Shown here piece by piece: positions 38,241 to 50,800 of a DNA stretch of 64,000 nucleotides. Source of the DNA: Isoperla grammatica (lineage: Eukaryota > Arthropoda > Insecta > Plecoptera > Perlodidae). The notes beneath the pieces are model-generated. The model ran no database searches. It was given only the letters and a program-made list of their open reading frames with translations, and was not told where the DNA came from. The stretch spans positions 12,874,563 through 12,938,562 of the forward strand of contig OX246746.1 in assembly GCA_945910005.1 (NCBI GenBank). The letters run 5' to 3'. Each line of letters opens with the position of its first letter. Position 1 is the first letter of the stretch. Both the position numbers and the translations under genes were made by a program.

Positions 38241-40243
38241 TATGGTAAGCTCGTGTTCATCCTACAGCAGGGATCTCTACGAAAAGTAATAAAATGCACT
38301 CAGTATACTCAGAGCAAGACTCCCTCAGTAACTTTCAGTGTCCAGTCTTGGTCGGTTGGTCGATGCAGTGCAGTGTATCTTGTAGAAACCTTGTTTATGA
38401 GTTTCCTACCGTAAACCTATAAACATATTATTGTGGTTGAGTGTAGGTCTTTACCGTAGGTACGGAACCATTGTATCTGGTCTTAAATCTGGCATAAACC
38501 ATAGGGGCTCAACTGTCCTTCAGCCTCATATTATTTTGAATCCACTCATCGAGTCATCGTATTGTTTTACACATGATAGATACGTGAAATTACATGAACT
38601 AAAGGAATAATAAGATAAAGAAGTGTTTGTGTTGATTGAATTGCCTTATATAAGGCTGCAAGGCTATATAGTGGTGATGATATTTTGCACCAAGGACCTT
38701 TGCAAAGCTCACGATACTCTCTGAGCATTCCCTTAATCTATAATATAATCACAGACTGTGATTCGAACCCAAAACTACTTGACTCTATTTCCTCCAAGTC
38801 GGCGTCTTCAAATATCGCCACTCATCGTCTCCATTAGCCTCGTTGCCAGAATATGATACGTAAAGCGGGAATCATGTAATGTAACCCATATTGCTGTCAT
38901 CTGTGATACAATACCCATCTGTATAATCTTACAATTTAGTGGCTTTCATTGTTAAATCATTATCTATGTCCAAAGTGCGAGGCACCTCTCAATTATTATG
39001 TCACACGTCTGTAAACGTCACCTTAAGATGTTAATACATAGCTACAAATAAACATTTTTCACCCGATATTTCGTGTAATATAGTTTTTTTTTATGACGAT
39101 ATCTTCAACAACTGTAAGCATACTTACATGAAATATTATAATAATTATGGTATCCGATGAAAATGTTCGATTACTGCCAAAGTAATTTATTTTTAATTTT
39201 TATTTTTTTTACGTTGTATCAACTTAAAATTAAAATAACTTAGTAGTCTAACTGTCTGGTAACAATGTTACCTATAACTTGATGCACGTTGCACGGTGAC
39301 TATACACACGCGTTTTATGAATTTATGCACACCACACTTCAAAACTGAACGTCAAGTGCGTTTTACACGGAAAAAATGTGTGCGTATAAGCTAGCGAAAC
39401 GTCTTACGAAGTGGAAACCAAACCGCTTGGCTCCGTGCCAAGACTTCTTGTGACAGCTCTCTCTCTCTCTCACTCGCTCACTTTTGCATCATCGCCGACA
39501 GCAAGAGGTGTATAATCTTTTACTGGCTGCAGTTACCTGTGGGAAATCAGCTGTTGTTGGTGGGTGGACTTGTTTGTAAACAATGCACGGTGTCTGAGAA
39601 TGGACGACGTGGAAGAAGCAGTGGCGTACTCCACGGCTATTTACAGTGGCGTAAGCTGATTTACGTTTAAATAACTTTAAAAGTCAAACAAAATGTGTTT
39701 TATGACTGATTCGGATGGAAGGTATATGGGCGTACTCGCCGACATAAGCAAACCAAGAGTATGACAAAACATGTATTTACTATACTCTAGGGTCTCTATA
39801 GCAATCACTCTGTAATTCTCTTTTTGGCTCGATATTACTGTTCTGATGCAGCCGTCGCAATTTTGTTGTTGGTCGACCATAGACCGCATCTCATCCTCAC
39901 GAGCAATGTGGCTCTTAGATTCATGTTTCACGGACACAAAGACAAAATAGCTTGTGAAGACTGAAGAGCGAGCTTATCATGCACGCAATCAAGCTATAAG
40001 TGCCACCTTCATCTGTTGTGTAATTAAGTTATTATTGTCAAGACCAGATCATACTGTGATTCTAGTGATTTCGTTTTGTATAGCTTGTTTGTTATCAATA
40101 CATTAAGTGGTTTGGTTTTACCTCTCATCAGTCAGTATTGCCATTTTCCCAAAGCCATTACAACTCAGTCTCACTGCATGGATCATCAGAAGCTGTTGTG
40201 TGTTCAAATGTCGTCTCTAATAATACTTAGTCTTCAATTACTG

Positions 40244-40450
40244 ATGGAGGTGGCTGAGCGGTGAGACGCGAGACTCTAATTCGGGAGGCTGCCGGCTCGA
40301 TACCAGCCATCGGCAATCCTGACTAAAAGGGTTTCCTTGTCACAAGGCGAATGCTGGGATTGAGTCCTACTAACAGCTCTCTGACATTTCTTTCCAACTA
40401 TTCCAAATACCGCAATACATTAGTCACCGAAGAGGGCTGGGCAGGTTTTC
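40244..40450 (+). mobile_element. tRNA-derived SINE copy
   Basis: GGTGGCTGAGCGGTGAGACG (A box), GCCGGCTCGATACCAG (B box), CGGCAATCCTGACTAAAAGG, CACAAGGCGAATGCTGGG, TTGAGTCCTACTAACAGC and CATTTCTTTCCAACTATTCC. The tRNA-like head is the best kept in the window; its GGTGGCTGAGCGG resembles a class II tRNA A box. Confidence 0.75.
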
Positions 40451-41463
40451 TACAAAATATTAGGGCCCCAATTCTACAAAGTAGCTAAAACTACATTTTC
40501 GAATCTAAAACATTCAACGAGTTTTTAATTTCGGTTACTAATGAAACTGACCTCACAGGGTTTTGTTTCGGAAATACAACTAACTAGTTTCAATTGGTTT
40601 ATAGAATCTACGCTTTAATCCGATCTAAAATAGACGTAAGCGAGCTCGTCGTTTCCTGTATCGTGACTGTAATAACGATGCAGTCGTTAAGGATCAAAAA
40701 CATAATTCAATGTTATGTGTGACGAATTTCAGGTATTTATTTACACGTCATTTCCGCGAATTAAGGAAACAATAGAGGTGGATGAGAGGCTTGAAATCTA
40801 AACCAACAAAGCGAATGCAGTTAGTGGAAGAACAATAGTTGGAACATCACCCAAACTTAAAACGAGAGAATAAAAAATATAAGTTACATGAGCATTTTGC
40901 ATTTTTCCTAATTTCCAAAATAAAATAACCAAAATATGTTGAATTCTACCATAAAACTTTATTTTTTATATTTTAATCTCACTTTTGCTGTCTGTGATGT
41001 TTTAAGTTCTACTGATCAAACTCTGAAGCTGGAATTGAAAATGAGAATACTAGTGACAAAACAAAAATAGGAGAGGTAGAATGCGGCTCCATGTTCAGTA
41101 TTTTTGGTTTGTGCTCTAATTTAAGATTTATAAATGTGCATGCTTTATACCAATCTAAATGCAAGGTTTGCATGCATAAACCAAAAGTTTAACGATTTCA
41201 AAATGTTGATATTAAACATATCTACCGTATCGATATATTGAATAAACATTTTTGTTTACCCTATTCATGTGACTTAGATTATTGTTGTAGTAATTTCAAT
41301 TTTGGGCTATAACGAACATTTTGAAATAATTATACAGTTGTTCTTTTCATGTTGCATTTTCAACGAATCTTTATCGATTCTTGTACCAAAAAGTCAGCCA
41401 GAGGATTGAAATATAGTGGCTTTTTCGGGACTGTTGCAATTTGGAAGAGTGTCGTACATTTAG

Positions 41464-41663
41464 NNNNNNNNNNNNNNNNNNNNNNNNNNNNNNNNNNNNN
41501 NNNNNNNNNNNNNNNNNNNNNNNNNNNNNNNNNNNNNNNNNNNNNNNNNNNNNNNNNNNNNNNNNNNNNNNNNNNNNNNNNNNNNNNNNNNNNNNNNNNN
41601 NNNNNNNNNNNNNNNNNNNNNNNNNNNNNNNNNNNNNNNNNNNNNNNNNNNNNNNNNNNNNNN
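41464..41663. other. Assembly gap (200 N)
   Basis: A run of exactly 200 N, typical of a scaffold join of estimated or nominal length. It ends 197 bases before the proposed WASHC2 start codon, so the promoter and any upstream 5' UTR exon may be missing. Confidence 0.98.
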
Positions 41664-41860
41664 TCGAGAAAAGTTTGTTCAACTCAAATGTAGTTTCGTA
41701 AATGTTTGACGTTGGTGCACTGTGGACTTTGCATTCCACTTTCAGCATGGTGGTTCCACCCTGATTAATAGTTCTAATTATTAGGTATCTAGACTAGAAA
41801 TGTTAACTAGATAGTGGAATATAAGTTTTTAACGAACACAACGCTGTTTTGTCTCCAATA

Positions 41861-41863
41861 ATG
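41861..41863 (+). promoter_or_regulatory. Proposed WASHC2 start: ATG directly before the intron 1 donor
   Basis: CTCCAATA-ATG-GTAAGA gives a start codon that forms the last three bases of exon 1. Joined to exon 2 it yields MEQDNTPTRSWERPW, the right place for a FAM21 N-terminus. No other in-frame ATG lies upstream of the RSWERPW motif in exon 2. A different 5' exon inside the gap is the main alternative. Confidence 0.55.
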
Positions 41864-44800
41864 GTAAGACGAAATTTGATCCTTATTTTGTATTTGTCAA
41901 TAGGAGGACGAAAGCCTACTTTTGTAGGCGGTGGTAGTGTCTAGGTCTAGGCTAGGATTCTTGCATTTGTTTTGGTTATGGTTTGACAGCTCGGTTTTAG
42001 TGAGATGTATATTTACATAGAAACAGGAAGTGTTGTGCTTGTTTTTTCGTCTTGTGAACTCTTACCACGACTCATTTTGTTCACTGACTCATATTATTCC
42101 TTTAAATAGTAGGCCTAGATAATTAAATTAATACATTTTTACTAATGCTTTAGGGCTAGGCCTAGGCCTAGCCCTAGGTCTGTATGACTTTGAGCCAAGT
42201 AGAATACGTCCAGGCCTAGGTCCTGGAATATTAAGGCAAATGGCTAGGTTTATAGTCTTAAGACTGTGGGAAGATAAACTATAATGCTAGTTATTTTGCT
42301 CAAATATAGCCCTAGGCCTAGGCATACGTATTAAAGGCCAAGCAAACGGGCGTTTCATACATTGTGGGATACATCCCTCCTTATTTGAAACAAATCATTA
42401 CATGCCATATCAAAAGCTTTTTAAAAACTCTGCTCTGCCTTTAAAAGTGTATCACAACACTGCGGTTAGGCCGACAGTATAGTGTATAGATTAGGTGACT
42501 AGGCCTAGGCCTAGTCATCATGGCTAGACCTAGACCGAGTGTAAGACACTCACAGTAGTCTACAAAAAGATTCCTACTGCTATGATTTTACTAGTTTAAT
42601 TACATAGTTACAACCTGTAGTACAGCTCAATGGTTCTTTGGTTGTTGACAAACCAATTGAATTTGAGAAAAATATAATTTAAATATAACAGTGATTTAAA
42701 TCCAATCGGTCTGATTCTTTTAGTCAAATTTTGAATTTTTATAGGAACAAGATAACACACCAACTCGCTCGTGGGAAAGACCATGGAGTACCGAAGAAAT
42801 GAGGCAGCACAGTGCTAATTGGACACTAGCTGGAGATTCGGGGCTTCTCAAGCATTTGCAGCAATTTTCACAGGTAGCCTATGCTATTTTACACTTTCAG
42901 ACTTTGCCTTTTAATTGCTTGCATGCACATGAACATGATGATTTGTTTCCACCAGCTAGTTACTGACAAGACAATTAAAAACAATAATGCCTACTGTTGG
43001 CCTACTTTAACTGAGTGTAACTCCTTACTTGCCAAGATCTAATCTTTTTCTGGATAAAAATTAAATTTTATCATTGGAATACCTTACTGTAAGCAATCAG
43101 CCAATCACAAAGGCAATAGAGGCTGCCCTGTCTAATGTTTGACTACTGAAACCCATCAGAAAAGAAACAAGTGCGATATTATAATGCAATGTATCATGTG
43201 GAACTTTAACCATCTCATTTAATTCACTTTGACATCATTTCAAGAGCAAAGTGTTTAATCTGATTAAGTGATTGTCAATCTCTCATTCTATTCTGTAGGC
43301 CTACAAAAGAATATGTTAGCGCCATGCTTCCATTGTAATTAATGAGTAACTCCAGTGCAAATATTTGTTGATTCCATTTTTTGAATCGCTTTATGGCATG
43401 CTGAAGAACGATTACTTTTTAGTAAACAATGTTTTTTGTTTTTGTAGAGCAACATGTACCTACTTTAATATTTTTAGTTTTTGGCCTGATGTCCCATAAA
43501 GTGGGCCTTCTATAATCCCAATCAGTCTGATTTTTCAATCTCACAAGTCACAATATTTTATATTGGATTGTTTACCAATGTATAAATCTTTTAATACCTT
43601 TAAATACGTATATTGTGTTTGCAGAACTTACTGGCACGTACACACTCAACGAACCAGAAGATGGACGATTTGTTTGAAGACTTACGGAATACGACCACTG
43701 ATGTCAACAATGTCACAAACTCTTTCTTGTCCCTCTCAAATACACAGTTTGTGGAGAGCAGAGTGTATGATGATGAGGATAAAGAGACGCCCAACGACGA
43801 GATTAAAGTACAGGTATGCTAGCTTGGAAACACAAATATGATCATCCTTTGTATTGGTGCTTCTCAATCTCTTTTTGCTTGGAAATAGGGCGAATGGTGG
43901 ACTAGGCCTACATTCTTTAAAACTTTGACACTCACTACCATGCAATATCAAATATACCACAGTGGTAGCCATGCTAATAATAATTAGGCTAGGCCTACTG
44001 GTAATTTGCTGAAAGTTGTGTTTTAATTTTATTGTCACCACACTGTGACAGGCAAATTTAATACATGATACAGTGAGTATTGGGATACAAAAATTAATGT
44101 GTTTCTATGTTTACATTAGCCATATTCTGTTATAGGCCTAGTTGTTTACCAGTCCATTGGTCAATGAAATGGCATTTTTTGTTTAAATATTTGAAACAGC
44201 GTGCACACAACTGGCGGTTGAGTATAAGAATGTAATATGACAGCATGAGTAGGTATCTGTTTACTTTAGTTGAAACAGCATGCACGCAATATGTGGTTGA
44301 GTATAAGAATGTAATATGACATCATGAGTATAAGTATCAGTGTACTTTCGTTGAAACCGCGTGCACGCGACTTGCGGTTGATTATAAGAATGTATTATGA
44401 CAGCATGAGTATAGGTAGGCCTATCTGTGTACTTTCGTTGAAACAGCGTGCACGCAACTGGCAGTTGAGTATAAGAAAGTAATATGACAGCATGAGTGTA
44501 GGTATCTGTTTACTTCAGTTGAATCAGCGTGCATGCAACTGGCAGTTGAGGGTAAGAATGTAATATGACAGCATGAGTATAGGTATCTGTTTACTTTCGT
44601 TGAAACAGCGTGCATGCGACAATTGCGGTTGAGTATAAGAATGTAATATGACTGCATGAGTAATGAGTATAGGTATCTCATTAACTTTAGTTGAATCAGC
44701 GTGCATGCAACTGGCAGTTTAGTATAAGAATGTAATATGACAGCATGAGTATAGGTATCTGTGTACTTTCGTTGAAACAGCGTGCACGCGACTTGCGGTT

Positions 44801-47800
44801 GAGTATAAGAATGTAATATGACAGCATGAGTATAGGTATCTGCGTACTTTAGTTGAACGGCGTGCACGTAACTGGCGGTTGAGTATAAGAATGTAATATG
44901 ACAGCATGAGTATAGGTATCTTATCTGTTTACATTAGTTTAAACAGCGTGCACGCAACTGGCAGTTGAGTATAAGAATGTAATCTAATATGACAGCATGA
45001 GTCTAGGTATCTGTTTACTTTAGTTAAAACAGTGTTCATGCGTCTGGCGGTTGAGTATAAGAATGTAATATTACAGCATGAGTATAGGTATCTTATCTGT
45101 TTACTTTAGTTGAAACAGCGTGCATGCAACTGGCAGTTGAGTATCAGAATGTAATATGACAGCATGAGTGTAGGTATCTGTTTACTTTAGTTGAATCAGC
45201 GTGCATGCAACTGGCAGTTGAGTATAAGATTGTAATATGACAGCATGAGTATAGGTATCTGAGTACTTTCGTTGAAACAACGTGCACGCAACTGGCAGTT
45301 GAATATAAGACTGTAATATGACAGCACGAGTATAGGTATCTGTTTACTTTAGTTGAATTAGCGTGCCCGCAACTGGCAGTTAGTATAAGAATGTAATATG
45401 ACAGCATGAGTCTAAGTATCTGTTTACTTTAGTTGAAACAGCGTTCACGCAACTGGCGGTTGAGTATAAGAATGTAATATGACAGCATGAGTATAGGTAG
45501 GCCTATCTTATCTGTTTACTTTAGTTGAAACAGCGTGCACGCAACTGGCAGTTGAGTATAAGAATGTAATATGACAGCATGAGTCTAGGTATCTGTTTAC
45601 TTTAGTTAAAACAGCGTGCACGCAACTGGCAGTTGAATATAAGACTGTAATATGACAGCAGGAGTATAGGTATCTGTTTACTTTAGTTGAATTAGCATGC
45701 CCGCAACTGGCAGTTAGTATAAGAATGTAATATGACAGCATGAGTCTAGGTATCTGTTTACTTTAGTTGAAACAGCGTTCACGCAACTGGCGGTTGAGTA
45801 TAAGAATGTAATATGACAGCATGAGTATAGGTATCTTATCTGTTTACTTTAGTTGAAACAGCGTGCACGCAACTGGCAGTTAGTATAAGAATGTAATATG
45901 ACAGCACGAGTATAGGTATCTGCATACTTAAGTTGAAACGGCGTGCACGTAACTGGGGGTTGAGTATAAGCATGTAATATGACAGCATGAGTATAGGTAT
46001 CTTATCTGTGTACTTTCGTTGAAACAGCGTGCACGCGACTGGCGGTTGAATTGAATATAACAATGTAATATGACAGCATGAGTGTAGGCTAGGTATCTTT
46101 TTACTTTAGTTGAATCAGCGTGCACACAAATGGCAGTTGAGTATTAGAATGTAATATGACAGCATGAGTAGGTATCTGTTTACTTTAGTTGAAACAGCGT
46201 GCACGCAACTGGCGGTCGATTATACGAATGTATTATGACAGCATGAGTATAGGTATCTGTTTACTTTAGTTGAAACAGTGTGCACGCGACTTGCGGTTGA
46301 TTATAAGAATGTATTAGGACAGCATGAGTATAGGTATCTTATCTGTTTAGTTGAAACAGCGTGCATGCAACTGGCAGTTGAGTATAAGATTGTAATATGA
46401 CAGCATGAGTATAGGTATCTGAGTACTTTCGTTGAAACAGCGTGCACGCAACTGGCAGTTGAATATAAGACTGTAATATGACAGCACAAGTATAGGTATC
46501 TGTTTACTTTAGTTGAATTAGCGTGCCCGCAACTGGCAGTTAGTATAAGAATGTAATATGACAGCATGAGTCTAGGTATCTGTTTACTTTAGTTGAAACA
46601 GCGTTCACGCAACTGGCGGTTGAGTATAAGAATGTAATATGACAGCATGAGTATAGGTATCTTATCTGTTTCCTTTAGTTAAAACAGCGTGCACGCAACT
46701 GGCAGTTGAGTATAAGAATGTAATATGACCGCATGAGTATAGGTATCTGTTTACTTTAGTTGAATCAGGGTGCACGCAACTGGCAGTTGAGTATAAGAAT
46801 GTAATATGACAGCATGAGTATAGGTATCTTATCTGTTTCCTTTAGTTGAAACAGCGTGCACGCAACTGGCAGTTGAGTATAAGAATGTAATATGACCGCA
46901 TGAGTATAGGTATCTGTTTACTTTAGTTGAATCAGGGTGCACGCAACTGGCAGTTGAGTATAAGACTGTAATATGACTGCACGAGTATAGGTATCTGCGT
47001 ACTTTAGTTGAAACGGCGTGCACGTAACTGGTGGTTGAGTATAAGAATGTAATATGACAGCATGAGTATAGGTATCTTATCTGTGTACTTTCGTTGAAAC
47101 AGCGTGCACGCGACTGGCGGTTGAATTAATTATAACAATGTAATATGACAGCATGAGTGTAGGTATCTTTTTACTTTAGTTGAATCAGCGTGCACACAAA
47201 TGGCAGTTGAGTATTAGAATGTAATATGACAGCATGAGTAGGTATCTGTTTACTTTAGTTGAAACAGCGTGCACGCAACTGGCGGTCGATTATACGAATG
47301 TATTATGACAGCATGAGTATAGGTATCTTATCTGTGTACTTTCGTTGAAACAACGTGCACGCGACTGGCGGTTGAATATAACAATGTAATATGACAGCAT
47401 GAGTGTAGGTATCTTTTTACTTAAGTTGAATCAGCGTGCACACAAATGGCAGTTGAGTATTAGAATGTAGTATGACAGCATGAGTAGGTATCTGTTTACT
47501 TTAGTTGAAACAGCGTGCACGCAACTGGCGGTCGATTATACGAATGTATTATGACAGTATGAGTATAGGTATCTGTTTACTTTAGTTGAAACAGCGTGCA
47601 CGCGACTTGCGATTGATTATAAGAATGTATTATGGTATAGGTATCTGTTTACTAACCTACTTTTCATGAGCTAGCTACTGACTACTTGTGTTAGCCCTAT
47701 ACTATATTTAATCCTTGCATTTAGAAACGAATATCTTTCTAATAGTAATCCTTGTAGGAAATGTTTGTGTTTACCACTGACGTGATTCTAGGGTATTACT

Positions 47801-50800
47801 ATTCTATGATTCTAGGCTAGGCCTAATAATGTTTGCTGGACTTGACCTTCAATGTTGCATATATGTATTTCTAATATATTAATTCTTTGTATTCCAGGAG
47901 CTGAGCAAAGAGCAGAAACAGGCTCAGGTGGTGTCTCAGGTGTCTGAAGCTCTGTCACTGGGGATGTCTGTCCTTGATACGATGTTTAATGTCGTGCAGG
48001 TGTCGGGGAGTGACTCGGAAGACGAAGAAAGCATGTCAAGGTTCGGTGATATTCATTTGTCTTTTATTTTTATTGAAAATATATCAAACCCAATTCTAAT
48101 ACAGTGTAACTAAAATTGAACTTTATTTCTACATTTCTGAAATGTGCATTTTTCTAGTTAAATATTCTCTTTATGGATCTCATTGTTCATCCTACCCCTA
48201 TAATTTCTGTTCAGTTCTATAATTTTTCCACTTAATACTGTTTTAAACCACCAGCTTTTAACATCTTGAGGTTCCCCTAGGCTATTCATATTTTTTATAG
48301 TTTTCTTTGAAAATTAAAATTACTTGCATTCTTGCCTTCAAAAAATTTAGTGTGACCTTCTAGTATGCCCCAAGCACTGTTTTTAAGGGCAAAGGGTAGT
48401 CTCTACGTCAAAAACCGCAGAAAATGTTCATTATTAAATAATATCTCAAGATTGCAACAAGAAAGCGAAAATCTAAACCAGCAGCGAACTTTGCTTTGGT
48501 AAGCCCTACAGATTGAATGAAATATTATAACAATAAGCGTAGTATTTTGATTATAATTCGATAATTAGTAATAAAATTAATTATTTATAAAAAAACATAC
48601 TGATTTTAATATAGGCCTAATTCACGACTTAGCGCATTCAATGTGTAGGGCTTACTAAACCACAGTGCGCTGTTGATTAAGATTTTTGATTTCGAAGCCC
48701 ATTCTTGTGATATAAATTAAAAATGAAAATTTGTTGCGGTTTTTGACGTAGGTGTATCCTTCCCTGTTAAGGTATTAAAACATGCAAAACTTGTAACTTG
48801 TACATTAGCCTCATAATTAGCATATTGTCCTATTTTAGATTGCTCTATTTGCCATTATTTTATAAAGTTCCAAAAAAAATAATAATAATATATAGTTAAT
48901 TGTTGCTGTGTTTTTTAGTAATGTTCAGACAATCCTCGAGCCAAAGAACCCGTACTTGAATCGACCGCTCCCGCACCTGATCGGGTCCAAAGAGTTCATG
49001 GAGGACGACAAGATTGGGCTGGGCGACCCCACCAGTGTTACGGATGACATCGAGTCACCGCCGCCAACGCACTCTTCCGAGAGTGATCAAGAAGAGCCTC
49101 AGCGGGTTAGCTCACTCAATACAATCACTATTTTTAGGCTATATAGCTGTAAATTTTTTTTTTTGTCCTGTGCAGAGTTGGCCTCTTCAACCATTCTTCT
49201 TTCTTGCTATCCAATACAAGGCTGCCTCCTTCTCTGTCCTGCTCATTGAGTCGGGCAGGGAGTCAATGTCCTTCTTGAGGGCGGCGCATCTAAATAGGTG
49301 CGCTCTGTCTTGATCTTCCAACTCACATAATCTACAGGTGCCCGGTTCGTTGCTAATGTTGAAGCGATGCAGGTGGAGTTGCAAAACGTCATGACCGGTT
49401 GCAAGTCGGAACTGGGCGGTGGCCGTCTTCCTCGACCAGTCTTTGTCTGGCCCTTTCTTGATCTCGGTCCACCAGCTTTTTTGTTGTGCGGCCTCTTCCG
49501 TGGTGTTGCTGAAGATCTTTTTCGTGATTGACTTGATCTTGGTTTTCACGTTTTGGAAGGAGAGAGGCGCTGCTGGTGGTTGCGGTGCTTTTGTGGCACT
49601 CTTGGCCAAGAAGTCTGCTTTTTCATTCCCCATGATGTAACAGTGGCCAGGGATCCATTGAACCTCTATTAAGTTTCGATAATACTAACCTGAATGTTAG
49701 TAGTCAAATATTAACAATATTCATTAACCACGCTATTTACCACTTAACTGAATCTGTGGGGGTTATTTGTACAAGGATGGGACACTTCCGATTCCACCGA
49801 TTTCGATGGAATTGGAAAGAATCGTTTTTTTCCAATTATGAACACTTGGTTTTTAGTTTTCCAATTTCTTCAAATCTTCTTTATTGCTATTTAGTTTACC
49901 TTTGTGTTAAAAAATAACTTATCCTGAAAGTGTTGATTTCAGTACAAATAACTGTTTTAGGACTGAAAGCACTTTTCCATTTTCTGTAAGCAGCTAGACA
50001 TGGTTGATTCTGGCCTTAGTTGCTATGCAGAAGGCATGCAAGATTTACATCATGTTAGATCTAACTGTTACGGCCAGTCCATGTGTTCAGTCTTCAATTT
50101 AATCCATTGTTATTACCGTATTTACATGCATAAAGGCCGCATACGATTATAAGCCGCAGTGCACTTTTTGAGCTTTACTTTTCAGAAAACAATTTGTTTC
50201 CGTTTGTAAGCCGCAGTTGTTATATTCGAGAAAGGACCAGAAAATAATGTGAAGTAATAATTGGTTTTGTAATAAGGAACTGGCGGTATTCGGTAAAAGA
50301 GGTTACGTGAGTGTAAGAGCTAATGTGAGGAATGTACTATAGGTAGTTCTCTGCATCCCGCTGGCCCGCTAATGCACTGAGCGCATAGGGGTTTGGGGAG
50401 GGGTGGAGTTGGTGATGCGTACGCGAGATGCGCGGGCGAGCGGCTGGCAGCGGGCCAACAAAACATCATGCTGTAGAGTGAGGGAGAGAGAGAGAAAAAG
50501 AATGAGCTTCGCCGACGGAAAGAATTCTAACGAGGGGAGGGGGGGGGGGGGGAAATGAAGTAGAAACCCGCAAAATCTGGTACATTTTGTATACTCAATC
50601 AATGCCGCAAATGCCCCGACAAACACGACGACGAATGACTCACTTTGTCGCAGAGCCTAATAATTTGATGCCAGGTTCGAACATAACACCCGTAAACCCG
50701 GGAATTATTTTTTTTCACTTGCAAAAATAAGCCGCATGGTGGTTTTGAGAGACACAAAATAAGAAAAAAAGCGCGGCTTATACGTGTGTAAATACGGTAT

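Larger units (their letters stand above)
33838..41463. other. Spacer between SLC28 and WASHC2, rich in repeats, no gene recognised
   Basis: About 7.6 kb up to the assembly gap. Besides the SINEs and the 37.0-kb transposon listed separately, it has only short ORFs without motifs. A CT-rich tract lies at 39460-39480. At 39601 an ATG opens a short frame (MDDVEEAVAYSTAIY) that ends after 19 codons and has no supported continuation. Confidence 0.5.

Noticed and set aside
41349..41748. ORFs spanning the N-run
   Set aside because: Most of their length is undefined sequence, so they carry no information.
44421..44867. A 148-residue ORF and several similar minus-strand ORFs through 47 kb with repeated HITFLYSTASCVHAVSTKV-like units
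   Set aside because: They are translations of the 81-bp minisatellite, whose unit length is divisible by three; indels break the frame often and no splice or domain signal supports coding.
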